A stretch of DNA of 36,289 nt from an uncultured Aquimarina sp. (GCA_947498935.1 CANMMM010000006.1:192060-228348); one strand, 5' to 3'; positions 1 through 9,131 are shown, counted from the first letter of the stretch. Numbers and translations are program-made. The notes: generated by a model from the sequence alone, not told the origin.

Positions 1-630
1 CATTGTAGCTTTCGTTCCTGTAGTGAGATTCCATTCATTAGCTGTGATCAATGTGCCTGTATCATCATACAGCTTAAACTCTGCGGTATTAGGTCCGGAA
101 GTTCCTTGATTTAAGGCTTGTATGTCTATTTTATTAAATCCTTTTAGCAACTTGATATTAAATCCCTGAAATTGAGCACCTAAAAATACGCGTGCACGCA
201 CTACATCATCATTAACGAATATTCGTACCAAATCACCGTCTACTGATTGATGATCTCTGTATACCAATTGTACAAAACCACCTGAACTTTTAAAATCTCC
301 TAAATATTGATCAGATTTATACTCATCTTTGATCTCATTATCTTTAGAAAACCATTTGGGAGTCGTTTTTTGATGATAATCAGCTTTTAATAGCCCATTA
401 TTCCCTGTCATATCAAAGTTTTGGGGTCGGCGCTCTGCTTCTATTTTCTTACGCTCTGCCTCCATCGAAAAATTGTTATTCGGTGATAGCTTTCCTGAGG
501 ATAAGCTATACTTATTAGTCTGTAAGCTAGCATTAGGATCTACTGAGAGTAGTGATTTGGATTGCTCTATGTTTTGTGCATGTACATAAACAATACTTAA
601 CAGGGCTATAATACTACTTAAAATTTTCAT
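1..630 (-). CDS. secreted protein of unknown function, 3' end outside window
   Basis: The reading frame starts at the ATG complementary to 628-630 and stays open to the window edge, giving 210 residues with no stop. It begins with a signal peptide (MKILSSIIALLSIVYVHAQ, likely cleaved after Ala18-Gln19). A charged patch (MEAERKKIEAERR) lies near residue 55, followed by a beta-rich region with the phrase LLKGFNKIDIQALNQGTSGP, which suggests a beta-sandwich-like fold. I do not recognise a named domain. A TAnnTTTG-type element (TATATTTG on the minus strand, 754-761) lies about 125 bp upstream, so the transcript could start there with a long leader. The export signal is clear; the function is unknown. 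Confidence 0.75.
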   Translation of the reverse strand, partial: MKILSSIIALLSIVYVHAQNIEQSKSLLSVDPNASLQTNKYSLSSGKLSPNNNFSMEAERKKIEAERRPQNFDMTGNNGLLKADYHQKTTPKWFSKDNEIKDEYKSDQYLGDFKSSGGFVQLVYRDHQSVDGDLVRIFVNDDVVRARVFLGAQFQGFNIKLLKGFNKIDIQALNQGTSGPNTAEFKLYDDTGTLITANEWNLTTGTKATM

Positions 631-753
631 GAAATAACTATGATTATAAAGTGTATAACACTCATATATAAAGGTCGGTATCTACACGCGCTCATTACAT
701 AATTTGTGATTATTTTAACGCAGCAAGAGGCATTCGACACTTTGATTATAATG

Positions 754-761
754 CAAATATA
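754..761 (-). promoter_or_regulatory. possible Bacteroidota -7 element for the secreted protein
   Basis: TATATTTG on the minus strand matches TAnnTTTG. No clear -33 TTTG is visible and the distance to the ATG is long, so this is a weak call. Confidence 0.3.
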
Positions 762-770
762 ATGCCATTT

Positions 771-860
771 GCGTTAGGGATAGGAGTGAAAATCCCACAG
801 CACGACGGGAGGAGTGCGAGGAATTGCAACGGATAGCCCGACCCCTTGTGGGTAACGCCC
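771..860 (-). repeat. dispersed repeat family A, copy 1 (core variant B)
   Basis: Intergenic 90 bp unit running from GCGTTAGGGATAG to GGGTAACGCCC, so the standard orientation is on the minus strand. Its ends match the other four copies. The central part is the GC-rich variant shared with the copy at 33946-34036; here the inner hairpin arms are GCAC and GTGC. It fills most of the 316 bp gap between the two flanking genes. The rest of the gap holds nothing I can name. Confidence 0.85.
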
Positions 861-946
861 TAAACAAAATACTTTTACTGACAAAAAAACACAAACATTC
901 TTACATACTGAATCCTTTATATTAGTATATTAGTTTTAAAAACTAG

Positions 947-2173
947 ATGTTGTACATTATTCTTGGAATTGCCATTGCCTGTATTCTTTTTTTGGGATAT
1001 AGATACAGTAACCTTACTACTCTACTTAAGTCTAAAAATCAAGAACTTACACATACAAAAACGCAATTAGATGCAGAGCATCAAAAGCATCAAGAATTCA
1101 TCTCTGCGCTCAGTCAGGAATTGAGAACACCACTCTACGGTATCATGGGATTGACTAATATCCTCATGGAAGAGCATCCTAATTTACAACACAATAAAAG
1201 TTTAAAATCCTTAAAGTTTTCGAATGATTACCTACTGACGCTGATAAATAATGTAGTACAGGTCAATAAATTAAATGATAATGAGTCTGCCGATACCAAT
1301 ACGAGTTTTGATATACAGGATATGACACAAAATATTGTCAATTCCTTCAGCTATGCGACTTCTAGTAATGATAACGCGCTGGTATTTAATTACGACAAGG
1401 AAATTCCTGAAATACTGATTGGTAACCCTGCCATTTTATCTCAGATACTCATGAATCTGATTAGCAATGCACTGCGATTTACCAAAAATGGAGCTATTGT
1501 TTTTTCGGTAAATATGATTAAGAAAAAAGCACAAATGTGCACGGTTTCTTTTAGGATTCAGCATGATGGTAATGAATTAAGTAAAGAAGATGAAAAATCG
1601 ATATTCCAAGAGTTTATCAATATCGATAAAGCGAAAAAAACGTATTTAGGTTCTGGTTTTAATGGTAGAATCGTACGACAATTAGCGGCTTCGATCAATG
1701 GAGAAATCGTATTACAAAATGATACTAAGGAAGGGTCTGAATACGCTTTCTTATTAGAGATGGAAATGCCTGATACTGTAGTAACGCAGCAATCACCTAC
1801 TAATACCAAAAAAAGAATTCTAGTAGTCGATGATAATAAGCTAAATCTATTGGTCGCTGATAAGATTTTATCCAAAGAAAATTTTGAATGTACTACCTGT
1901 GATAATGGATTTGATGCTATCGAATTAGCAGAAAATAATACCTATGACATCATATTAATGGATATCAATATGCCAAAATTAAACGGTATTGGTACTACGA
2001 AAAGAATTCGAAAATTTAATACCGAAACACCAATCATTGCACTAACAGCAGTGGATGTTACTCAGTTAAACCGACAGATTATGCAGGCTGGATTAAATGA
2101 TTACATACTAAAGCCTTACGGAAAAAAATCATTACTAGAAATTATCGATAAGTATGTGAATACTGTACAATGA
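947..2173 (+). CDS. hybrid histidine kinase-like protein lacking the phospho-accepting His, with C-terminal receiver
   Basis: This 408-residue protein has one N-terminal membrane helix (3-20), a short coiled coil (25-50), a HisKA-like dimerisation helix, an HATPase_c-like domain (about 150-275) and a receiver domain (289-405). The H-box reads LSQELRTPL: Gln57 (codon CAG at 1115-1117) stands where the phosphorylated His belongs. The N-box is normal (NLISNA, 170-175). The G1 box is degraded (HDGNE at 206-210 instead of DxGxG) and the G2 box reads GSGFNG instead of GxGLGL. The receiver looks intact: acidic pair Asp295/Asp296, phospho-acceptor Asp339 (LMDINMP), Thr367 and Lys389. It is therefore probably not an autokinase. 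It may act as a membrane-tethered receiver or scaffold phosphorylated by another kinase. It is convergent with the M23 gene, 12 bp apart. The start is ATG and I see no other good one. Confidence 0.9.
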   Translation: MLYIILGIAIACILFLGYRYSNLTTLLKSKNQELTHTKTQLDAEHQKHQEFISALSQELRTPLYGIMGLTNILMEEHPNLQHNKSLKSLKFSNDYLLTLINNVVQVNKLNDNESADTNTSFDIQDMTQNIVNSFSYATSSNDNALVFNYDKEIPEILIGNPAILSQILMNLISNALRFTKNGAIVFSVNMIKKKAQMCTVSFRIQHDGNELSKEDEKSIFQEFINIDKAKKTYLGSGFNGRIVRQLAASINGEIVLQNDTKEGSEYAFLLEMEMPDTVVTQQSPTNTKKRILVVDDNKLNLLVADKILSKENFECTTCDNGFDAIELAENNTYDIILMDINMPKLNGIGTTKRIRKFNTETPIIALTAVDVTQLNRQIMQAGLNDYILKPYGKKSLLEIIDKYVNTVQ

Positions 2174-2185
2174 AGACAGTAGTGT

Positions 2186-3145
2186 TTAATTAAGCATTAT
2201 TTTTTGGCCAATATTCAGAATTGCATTGTGCTTTAACGCATTTTTCTTACAGATCTCGGATACCTCTAAATCATACCTGTGCGCAATATCGTATAAGGTA
2301 TCCCCTTTCTTAACTACATAAATTTGCTGAGGAGTTTCCCTTTCTACTACATCCTTTTCGGTGGCTAATACGATGCTACTTTTTTTACGCGACTTGTGTA
2401 AACTGGGGGTACTCCATTTTTTAGTCACTACTGTATGAGGCGCTCGTATCGCATTGGTACTATCAAATGCAAATAAATATTCGGGATGTATGCTCTCTCC
2501 TTTATAACGTACTTCTAAGTGTAAGTGGCTTCCTCTGGCATTTCCTGTTACCCCTCCAGTACCAATCACTTGTCCTTTGGCTACTTCTTCATTTTCTTGT
2601 ACTAAGAACTCTGTTAAATGCGCATATACCGTCTCTAAACCATTGGCATGTCTTACTACCACTGTATTTCCATGCCCTCTACGATACTTTGCAAAACGTA
2701 CTTTGCCTGCTAATAAAGTACGTACTTCATCTCCTGTTTGTAAATCTACATCGATACCACAATGCCCTCTTCCCCTTCTCCATCCATACCTAGAGGTAAT
2801 GACCATTTTATGACTCACAGGAGCTGCAAAAGTACTGTCTTGGAAATCTAATGTAATAGGAAATACAGCTTCAGATGTTTTTTTATAGCAGTTAAACAAT
2901 TTTGTATTCCAATCTGTATGATAAACAGCAGCAATTAAATCTTGATCAGATTTTCGTCCGATTAAACTATCGATACTAGGATTTATCTTATAAATAGGTA
3001 TGGAAGTATATGTAGTGTTTAATAACACTTTTTGTTTTGATACTGGCACAAGTGGTAGCTCCTGTGCATGCATAAATATAAAATTACAAAACAATAGTAC
3101 TAGAACAAGTAAGCCTTGTTTTCCCTTCTTCAAATACATGAACAT
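2186..3145 (-). CDS. M23 family metallopeptidase with C-terminal LysM domain
   Basis: Secreted murein hydrolase-like protein of 319 residues. It has a signal peptide (about 1-28, ending MHAQ), a linker, an M23/LytM domain (about 115-225) and a LysM domain (276-318, YVVKKGDTLYDIAHRY). The zinc and catalytic residues are all present: His128 and Asp132 (HCGID), His176, and His207/His209 (SHLHLEV). The expected activity is cleavage of peptidoglycan cross-bridges, with LysM holding the enzyme on the wall. Two ATGs (complementary to 3143-3145 and 3137-3139) are equally possible starts and give the same mature protein. A TATATTTG element on the minus strand at 3201-3208 could be the promoter. Confidence 0.93.
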   Translation of the reverse strand: MFMYLKKGKQGLLVLVLLFCNFIFMHAQELPLVPVSKQKVLLNTTYTSIPIYKINPSIDSLIGRKSDQDLIAAVYHTDWNTKLFNCYKKTSEAVFPITLDFQDSTFAAPVSHKMVITSRYGWRRGRGHCGIDVDLQTGDEVRTLLAGKVRFAKYRRGHGNTVVVRHANGLETVYAHLTEFLVQENEEVAKGQVIGTGGVTGNARGSHLHLEVRYKGESIHPEYLFAFDSTNAIRAPHTVVTKKWSTPSLHKSRKKSSIVLATEKDVVERETPQQIYVVKKGDTLYDIAHRYDLEVSEICKKNALKHNAILNIGQKIMLN

Positions 3146-3468
3146 TCAATTAAGATAATATAAACGTCTATTAAAATTACTTTTTAATAAGACTGTGTGA
3201 CAAATATAGGTGTTACATTTTTAATCAGTTTCTTCCCCCGAAATCGCTTAAAAGAGACAGTAAAACCTATAATTCAATGATTTTTAACCATTAAAGATGG
3301 CAATATAACACATTTTTTAAATGATTTATGAATAAACTACTAGCTTTTTAACATTCTTTAAGAACTCTGTAGGAAAAGTTTAGTAGGCAGCATTACAATA
3401 AATGAAAGAACTGATAGTTTTATGTAGAGTATTTATAAGACTAATTTAAATAACCATTTATAATAACC
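3146..3468. other. divergent intergenic region
   Basis: This 323 bp gap separates the divergent M23 and OmpA lipoprotein genes. It holds a TAnnTTTG match for the minus-strand gene (3201-3208). I see no small ORF with good coding character, no repeat copy and no RNA gene. Confidence 0.5.
3201..3208 (-). promoter_or_regulatory. candidate -7 promoter element for the M23 gene
   Basis: TATATTTG on the minus strand fits TAnnTTTG, about 60 bp before the ATG. No convincing -33 TTTG is seen. Confidence 0.4.
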
Positions 3469-4305
3469 ATGAAAAAAGTAATCACAGTATTTAGTTTGTC
3501 CGCAGCTTTAGTTGCTACCTCTTGTGTATCTAAAAAGAAATTCTTAGCTGTAGAAGCGGATTTACAAAACACAAAAAGTTCTTTACAAAAAACAACAGTG
3601 GCTAAAGAAGAGCTAGAAGCTAAGTTTGCTAAAATAGAAGCCAGAGTAGCAGATTATAACACCAAAATCAATTCATTAAAAGCATCTAATGATGAACAAA
3701 TGGTCATGGTAGAGGATTTAGCTGTAATCTCTAGCAATACTAAAAAGAAAATGAATGAAACACTTGCTAAAGTAGACGCTACTAAATTGGCTGGTGCTAA
3801 AACATTAAAAGATTCTATGAACTTGGCAGTTTCTCATAACCTTAAAAATTCTTTAGACGATAAATTAAAAGGAGATAGCGAAGATGTATCTGTAGATATC
3901 GATAATACAGTAGTAATGATCTCTATTGCAGATGATATGCTATTCAAAAGCGGTAGTTATAGAGTAAGCAACAAAGCGAATGAAGTACTAGAAAAACTAG
4001 CCAAAGTAATCAACTCTGAACCAAGTTTAGAAGTAATGATCGAAGGACACACTGACTCTAGAACCATCAGCACTCCTGCATTAGAGGACAACTGGGATTT
4101 AAGTGTAAAAAGAGCAACGTCTATCACTCGTCTATTACAAAAGAAATACGATGTAGATCCTTCTAAATTAATTGCTTCTGGAAGAAGTAGCTATAAGCCA
4201 TTAGTAGAAAATGATACCGAAGAAAACATGGCTATCAACAGAAGAACTAGAATTGTATTACTTCCTAATTTAGATAAATTTTTCTCTATGTTATCAGCGA
4301 ACTAA
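3469..4305 (+). CDS. OmpA-family peptidoglycan-binding lipoprotein
   Basis: 278 residues. A lipoprotein signal (MKKVITVFSLSAALVATSC) puts the lipidated Cys at position 19. Residues about 22-80 form a charged, coiled-coil-like stalk. Residues about 145-270 are an OmpA_C/MotB-like domain with GHTDS (193-197), LSVKRA (211-216), ASGRS (236-240) and NRRTRI (257-262); Asp196 and Arg215 are the expected diaminopimelate contacts. It should tie the outer membrane to peptidoglycan. It is a monocistronic gene followed by a strong intrinsic terminator (4336-4370). The ATG start is fixed by the signal peptide. Confidence 0.93.
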   Translation: MKKVITVFSLSAALVATSCVSKKKFLAVEADLQNTKSSLQKTTVAKEELEAKFAKIEARVADYNTKINSLKASNDEQMVMVEDLAVISSNTKKKMNETLAKVDATKLAGAKTLKDSMNLAVSHNLKNSLDDKLKGDSEDVSVDIDNTVVMISIADDMLFKSGSYRVSNKANEVLEKLAKVINSEPSLEVMIEGHTDSRTISTPALEDNWDLSVKRATSITRLLQKKYDVDPSKLIASGRSSYKPLVENDTEENMAINRRTRIVLLPNLDKFFSMLSAN

Positions 4306-4335
4306 TCAGCGGATATAATATCATAATAGACCTAG

Positions 4336-4370
4336 AGAGGTTGTTACCCATGTAATGACCTCTTTTTTTT
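4336..4370 (+). terminator. intrinsic terminator after the OmpA lipoprotein
   Basis: A 12-bp stem (AGAGGTTGTTAC with GTAATGACCTCT, two G-T pairs) with a CCAT loop is followed by seven further T residues. Confidence 0.85.
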
Positions 4371-4400
4371 ATCCATTATCATAGGGTTTATGAATATCTA

Positions 4401-4489
4401 GGGCGTTCCCCAAGGGTCGGGCTATCCGCTATATCTTTTTTGGTTTTTTAAAGAAAACCAAAAAAGGATGCCGCTGCTATCCCTAACGC
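4401..4489 (+). repeat. dispersed repeat family A, copy 2 (core variant A)
   Basis: Runs from GGGCGTTCCCCAAGGGTCGG to CTATCCCTAACGC. The central hairpin here is a perfect 13-bp stem (CTTTTTTGGTTTT with AAAACCAAAAAAG). Its sequence differs from the stems of copies 3 and 4 while pairing is kept. Confidence 0.9.
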
Positions 4490-4557
4490 AAAAATAAGTT
4501 TTTAAAATAGTCTTCTAGATAGTTAAAAAAATAAAATACTAATGAAGATACATACAT

Positions 4558-4706
4558 TGAAGCGATGTAAACTTTTTTGATCTACCGATACAAAGAAAGT
4601 TTTGTAACCAAATGCAATGCAGTATTTTTTACTATACAGCAGCGTTCGAAAATTCAAAAACTTCAGAATTTTATAGTAGATTATAAAAGAGGTAAACTAC
4701 TTCTTA
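4558..4706 (+). repeat. family M MITE-like repeat, degenerate copy
   Basis: Begins TGAAGCGATGTAAACTTTTTT and ends near GGTAAACTACTTCTTA, so decayed terminal inverted repeats are visible. The inner landmark ACAGCAGCG corresponds to CATAGCAGCG of the better copies. About 149 bp. Confidence 0.6.
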
Positions 4707-4787
4707 CTCTGGCTAAATAGTAAAAAGAAGGGATACTATGACTGTCTAGATTAATAGCGCTATACTATACGAATCTTATAGATCGTA

Positions 4788-4979
4788 CTAGCCGATATAT
4801 GTATTTACGCTCGTAGTTAATTGGCAGGTACTATGCAACATATGCTTAAATCGTAGTGCCAAATGCTCATCATCAAACTTCATGGCCTCGCTAATACTAT
4901 TGGACAATACCAGTTCTCCAATAAGATACTCCACAAAATAAGTTTGATCATCTGTCAATAATACATATTCAGTAGTCAT
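4788..4979 (-). CDS. small conserved-looking protein, 63 residues
   Basis: Short soluble protein without signal peptide. It has an acidic middle and the pattern SEAMKFDDEHLALRFKHML (30-48), reminiscent of small flavobacterial proteins with an EAMxFxxExxAxxF pattern. A TACATTTG element on the minus strand at 5036-5043 lies at a sensible distance upstream, which supports it as a real gene. I do not recognise a function. The ORF is short, so some doubt remains. Confidence 0.6.
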   Translation of the reverse strand: MTTEYVLLTDDQTYFVEYLIGELVLSNSISEAMKFDDEHLALRFKHMLHSTCQLTTSVNTYIG

Positions 4980-5035
4980 ACATTAATTATTTACTCAAGT
5001 GTGCCATAAATAAGCCACTATCAATTTTTGTATTA

Positions 5036-5043
5036 CAAATGTA
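5036..5043 (-). promoter_or_regulatory. candidate -7 promoter element for the 63-residue gene
   Basis: TACATTTG on the minus strand is a full TAnnTTTG match about 57 bp before the ATG, identical to the element in front of the thr leader. Confidence 0.45.
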
Positions 5044-5167
5044 TCGTATATACACGGTGTTTTTAGGAAAGTATAAAGATGTTATCCAACTGTTATCCAC
5101 AATACAGATTAAGTGTATATAGTCTCTACATGATGAAAGTGATATAGATTTTTTTAGTGGTGATGCC

Positions 5168-6382
5168 TTAACCTAATCGATAATAAGCACATTTTAAATA
5201 AGCGCCTTCAGGAAAGATAACAGGATGATCTACATCATGGTACGTTTTAGATTCAATCTTAAAAAATGCTCCCATAGCCTTCATATTTTGTTCGCAGATT
5301 TCAAAAAAATCAGTAGCCAAAACCCTCGAAGAACAAGAAGCCAATACCAACACCCCTCCACTAGTTACTAATTGTGTTCCTAATCTAGCCAATCGAGCAT
5401 AACTATTTTTAGCTTTACCAATTTCAGCTTCTCTTTTAGCAAATGATGGAGGATCGATAACCACTACATCAAATTTTTGTCGCTGGTCGATTAATTGCTG
5501 TAACCCTTCAAAAGCATCGACCGCCATACAAGTATGTATTCCGCTATGTGTATTGAGTGCAGCATTTTTCGCAGCCATCTGTAATGCCTGCTTGCTAATA
5601 TCTACACTAGTGACTGCGGTAGCCCCACCTGCCAACGCATGTACAGAAAAACCACCAGCATATGAAAATACGTCTAATACCGTTTTTCCGTTAGACAGCT
5701 CCCCTACTCGCTTTCGATTGTGCCTATGATCCAAGAAATATCCTGTTTTATGCCCCTTGATCACATTGGCAGAAAACTGGATTCCATGCTCTTCGAATAC
5801 AATCACCTCATTCGTTAGCGTTCCATACACTACTTGTCCATCATAGATACCATACGTTTGCTCTAAAGCTTGTACATTTCTACTAAGACGTATCACCACT
5901 GTAGTACACTTGGTAACTTGAATAATATGTGGAATGATTTGATTTAAATAAGGAAACCAAATTGCTGCATATAACTTGATGACAGCCACACCTGCATATA
6001 CATCGGTAATAAAACCAGGCATGTGGTCATTTTCGCCATATAATAAGCGATAACTATTCGTCGCTGTAGCTAATAGAGGTACTCGCAAAGCATATGCATT
6101 CTGTAGGGTCTGCAAAAACCAATCGCTATTAATCTGCGCTGGTTTTTTAAACTGTAGTAATTTGATACGAATCGGTGAAAAAGGATCATATAAACCAATA
6201 GCCAAAATGCTATTCTTTTTCTGATCATATACAATCGCTATATCTCCTGCGTTTGCTGTAGTATTTTGTTTAACGATACTATCTGCAAAAATCCAAGGAT
6301 GTGATTTCTTCACCATTTTCTCTGCAGAAGGGCGTAGTTTTATTGCCAATCGTTTTATGGCTATACTCGGAACTATTTGCAT
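5168..6382 (-). CDS. rlmI: class I SAM-dependent rRNA methyltransferase, RlmI-like (m5C)
   Basis: 404 residues, close to the usual length of about 396 for the RlmI/RlmK family, which methylates C5 of a cytosine in 23S rRNA. An N-terminal PUA-like RNA-binding part (about 12-80, with the HPWIFADSI phrase) is followed by a small beta domain and a Rossmann methyltransferase domain. Visible motifs are KTGYFLDHRHNR (212-223), the SAM-binding VLDVFSYAGGFSVHA (235-249), the acidic VDIS (260-263), DPPSFAK (310-316) and ASCSS (348-352), whose Cys350 is the likely catalytic nucleophile. It stands alone on the minus strand. The exact target base is inferred from the family. Confidence 0.9.
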   Translation of the reverse strand: MQIVPSIAIKRLAIKLRPSAEKMVKKSHPWIFADSIVKQNTTANAGDIAIVYDQKKNSILAIGLYDPFSPIRIKLLQFKKPAQINSDWFLQTLQNAYALRVPLLATATNSYRLLYGENDHMPGFITDVYAGVAVIKLYAAIWFPYLNQIIPHIIQVTKCTTVVIRLSRNVQALEQTYGIYDGQVVYGTLTNEVIVFEEHGIQFSANVIKGHKTGYFLDHRHNRKRVGELSNGKTVLDVFSYAGGFSVHALAGGATAVTSVDISKQALQMAAKNAALNTHSGIHTCMAVDAFEGLQQLIDQRQKFDVVVIDPPSFAKREAEIGKAKNSYARLARLGTQLVTSGGVLVLASCSSRVLATDFFEICEQNMKAMGAFFKIESKTYHDVDHPVIFPEGAYLKCAYYRLG

Positions 6383-6471
6383 ATATCAAGAAAAACTTGT
6401 GCCGTAGCAATATATTATACTAATTGTGAGTATTTCTTATATACAATACTCACAATTAGTACTGTATTCAT

Positions 6472-8052
6472 CTATACAGATTCATTTTCATTATTGTTAT
6501 CCATAAATAATTGGTTGATTTTGGAGCGCAATTTTTTTCCATAATCTTCTTGTAGCCAATCTCTATAGTTTTTAGTACTCTTACTGATACAGTAGGAATA
6601 CCTTCTTACTCTATATTCTATATCTTGATCTAATAACTTACTAAGGATACGGGCATCAAATACATCCTCGCTATTCTCTACACACATTTGAGCATGTTGA
6701 GCGATAGAATCCTCTAATACACTCTTACTACGTAAGCCATATTTTTTAGTATTCGCATACGCCTCTTCGATATCAAAATCAATGACAGTAGAATTGGCAA
6801 ATTCTTTTCGAATTTCGGCAGGCATTACGTACTTAAAGTTGCGTTCGATTTCCTCATCGCTAACCAAGTTATCATAATAAAAATCAGGGGATCTAAAAAT
6901 AGCTTGCCAATCAATATCACCACTCCATAAACCGAATCGTGCAATGTTATTCCCCATGTCGATGATCGCAAACTCTGATTTATTAGGCAAAATTCGAGAC
7001 CCCCTACCAATCATCTGGAAGTATAATGTAAGGGATTTTGTCGCTCTATTAAGGATAATACTTTCTACAGTAGGCTCATCAAAACCAGTAGTTAAGATAC
7101 TTACTGAGGTAAGAATAGCATCAGGCGTATTTTTAAACCAAGCTAATATGTCTGATCGCTCTTGTCTGCTATTCGTATTGTCTAAATGTCTAATAGGGTA
7201 TCCCGCTCTGTAGAATGTATCGTATACTTGTACAGAAGTATTGATACCGTTATTAAAGATCAATGTTTTTTTCCCTTTAGACCGCTCTTCATATGCTTTT
7301 AAGAGTTTATCCTGCATCAAAGCATTGGTATACAACTCTTCAGAAGACTTTACGGTATAATCTCCATTCATTCCTATTTTTAGCGAGCCTAAGCCTACAT
7401 CATAGGTATACGTTACAGGTTTTGCTAAAAAGTTTTTACCTATCAGTGAAGGGATTGTATCCCCTACGATAAGTTCTCTATAATTATCTTTCATCGGTAG
7501 CTTCATATTAGAGCTCAGCGGTGTTGCTGTCACCCCTAGAATGAAACACTTATTGAAAAATTTAAATAATTTTCTAAAAGAATTGTAATGCGCTTCATCG
7601 ATGATCACCATACCGACATCATCGATCTCTAGCTTATCATCATTCAATCGGTTATTAAGCGTTTCTACCATCGCTACGAAACACATGTACTCGTGCTGAT
7701 CTTCAAGCTTCTTTACATTACTATTAATGATTTTATTCTTTACACTAAACTCAGAAAGCATGTTAGAAGTTTGAGCACACAATTCTATTCTGTGTGTGAG
7801 TACCATTACCTTCTTCTTTTTCGTTTCAATGTACCTACGTACGATCTCAGAAAAAATCACCGTCTTACCTCCCCCAGTAGGAAGTTGGTATAACAAGTTA
7901 TAATTCTCGTTAAATTCCTCTAATCGACTAAAAATCTTATCTATATCCCTAGCTTGGTAGTCATATAGTACTTTTGGTCCTTTCTTTTTAGTATCTGTGG
8001 GTTGTACCCCCATGAGCATATCAATTAAAAAATAAGCTACAAAATTAAGCAC
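6472..8052 (-). CDS. DEAH-box superfamily 2 helicase
   Basis: The frame gives 526 residues. Helicase motifs are all present: Q-like YDYQARD (30-36), Walker A TGGGKT (59-64), DEAH (152-155), TAT (175-177), TTGFDEP (321-327) and QMIGRGSR (346-353). This is the SSL2/Rad25-like group of ATP-dependent DNA helicases. The C-terminal 150 residues are charged and not a domain I recognise. The first 14 residues are hydrophobic and unlike a cytosolic helicase. The true start is more likely Met12 (8019) or Met14 (8013), especially as a TAATTTTG element on the minus strand (8040-8047) would put transcription inside the longer frame. No restriction or methylase partner is nearby, so a DNA-repair or housekeeping role is more likely than a defence role. 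Confidence 0.88.
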   Translation of the reverse strand: MLNFVAYFLIDMLMGVQPTDTKKKGPKVLYDYQARDIDKIFSRLEEFNENYNLLYQLPTGGGKTVIFSEIVRRYIETKKKKVMVLTHRIELCAQTSNMLSEFSVKNKIINSNVKKLEDQHEYMCFVAMVETLNNRLNDDKLEIDDVGMVIIDEAHYNSFRKLFKFFNKCFILGVTATPLSSNMKLPMKDNYRELIVGDTIPSLIGKNFLAKPVTYTYDVGLGSLKIGMNGDYTVKSSEELYTNALMQDKLLKAYEERSKGKKTLIFNNGINTSVQVYDTFYRAGYPIRHLDNTNSRQERSDILAWFKNTPDAILTSVSILTTGFDEPTVESIILNRATKSLTLYFQMIGRGSRILPNKSEFAIIDMGNNIARFGLWSGDIDWQAIFRSPDFYYDNLVSDEEIERNFKYVMPAEIRKEFANSTVIDFDIEEAYANTKKYGLRSKSVLEDSIAQHAQMCVENSEDVFDARILSKLLDQDIEYRVRRYSYCISKSTKNYRDWLQEDYGKKLRSKINQLFMDNNNENESV

Positions 8053-8195
8053 TTTGTAGACTTATATAAAGTAAAAGCACAATTATATTTTTTCTCCTAC
8101 GCAAAATCTTTCAGTAAATGTGTTAATTACTCTTAATATACAGCTCATTTCGTCCCATTGTTTTAATTTTAATTGCGGAAACAAAAAACTTATTA

Positions 8196-9077
8196 ATGGA
8201 TCAAAAAGAGAAAGATGCTACTCCTGTACAACGACTATTAATCCCCAAACCAATACTATATCTAGCGAAATTATTAGATAGCATTTCTCCCTATATAAGC
8301 ATGCGCTATGGGGCTCGCTTATTTCTTACACCTTTTAGATATAAAATGCCTTCTCGTGAGAAAAAAATGTTCGAAGATAGTTTACAAGAAAAGGTATACA
8401 TCCCTAAGATCAAAAAACATGTAGTGGTATATACCTATGGCAATAGCGATCAAAAAATCCTTTTAGCACACGGATGGTCTGGTAGTGGCACACAACTGTC
8501 TGTCATTGCAGAAGCCTTATTAGCTAAGGGATATAGCACCGTCAGTTTTGATGCACCTGCACACGGACAATCTCCGGGCAAACTAAGTATGATGCCTTAT
8601 TTTATAGAAACGATTCAACATCTATCTGCTACTAAAGGACCTTTTTACGCAGCTATCGGTCATTCTTTAGGAGGTATGTCTTTATTAAGAGCTGTAAAGT
8701 ATGGCCTTCCTATAGAACGCTTAGTTATCATCGGTACTGCTAATAGCATCACAGCTATTACCCGTAATTTCATGAAAAACATGCAACTATCCGAGCGAAC
8801 AGGACAGATGATGAAGGCCTATTTCGATGAAAAATTCGGAGAAGACCTCGATAATTACTCAGGAAGTATATCAGCCAAAGATGTACACATTCCTACATTA
8901 GTCATCCATGATCAACATGATGTGGATGTACATTATAGTGCTGCCCATGAGATCAATGCAGTATTAACTAAGGGAGATTTATTAATTACAGAAAAATTAG
9001 GGCATCGAAAAATTTTAGGAGATCCTACTGTTATCCAACAGATAGTTGAGTATATACAAGTCACTAGCAACTGTTAA
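8196..9077 (+). CDS. alpha/beta hydrolase
   Basis: 293 residues with no signal peptide. The core fold starts near residue 75. An oxyanion-type HGWSGSG lies at 92-98, the nucleophile elbow GHSLGG at 155-160 (Ser157), the acid Asp242 in HDQHDVDV and the base His270 in KLGHRKIL, so the Ser-Asp-His triad is complete. The short hydrophobic stretch before residue 50 may form a membrane-facing lid. The substrate cannot be told; ester or lipid hydrolysis is the family norm. The msrB pair follows on the same strand 54 bp later. Confidence 0.88.
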   Translation: MDQKEKDATPVQRLLIPKPILYLAKLLDSISPYISMRYGARLFLTPFRYKMPSREKKMFEDSLQEKVYIPKIKKHVVVYTYGNSDQKILLAHGWSGSGTQLSVIAEALLAKGYSTVSFDAPAHGQSPGKLSMMPYFIETIQHLSATKGPFYAAIGHSLGGMSLLRAVKYGLPIERLVIIGTANSITAITRNFMKNMQLSERTGQMMKAYFDEKFGEDLDNYSGSISAKDVHIPTLVIHDQHDVDVHYSAAHEINAVLTKGDLLITEKLGHRKILGDPTVIQQIVEYIQVTSNC

Positions 9078-9131
9078 GTCATTTCATTTTTTACGACTAT
9101 ATAGTAGAACCCAAAATTATACAATCAGGAT

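Noticed and set aside
2467..2813. Plus-strand open frames opposite the M23 gene
   Set aside because: Shadow frames of a clearly coding minus-strand gene; the same holds for the frames opposite lpd, thrA, nnr, ppk1 and the 16342 lipoprotein.
6472..8052. DEAH helicase as part of a restriction or phage-defence system
   Set aside because: No methylase, nuclease or other defence gene adjoins it; neighbours are an rRNA methyltransferase and a hydrolase.
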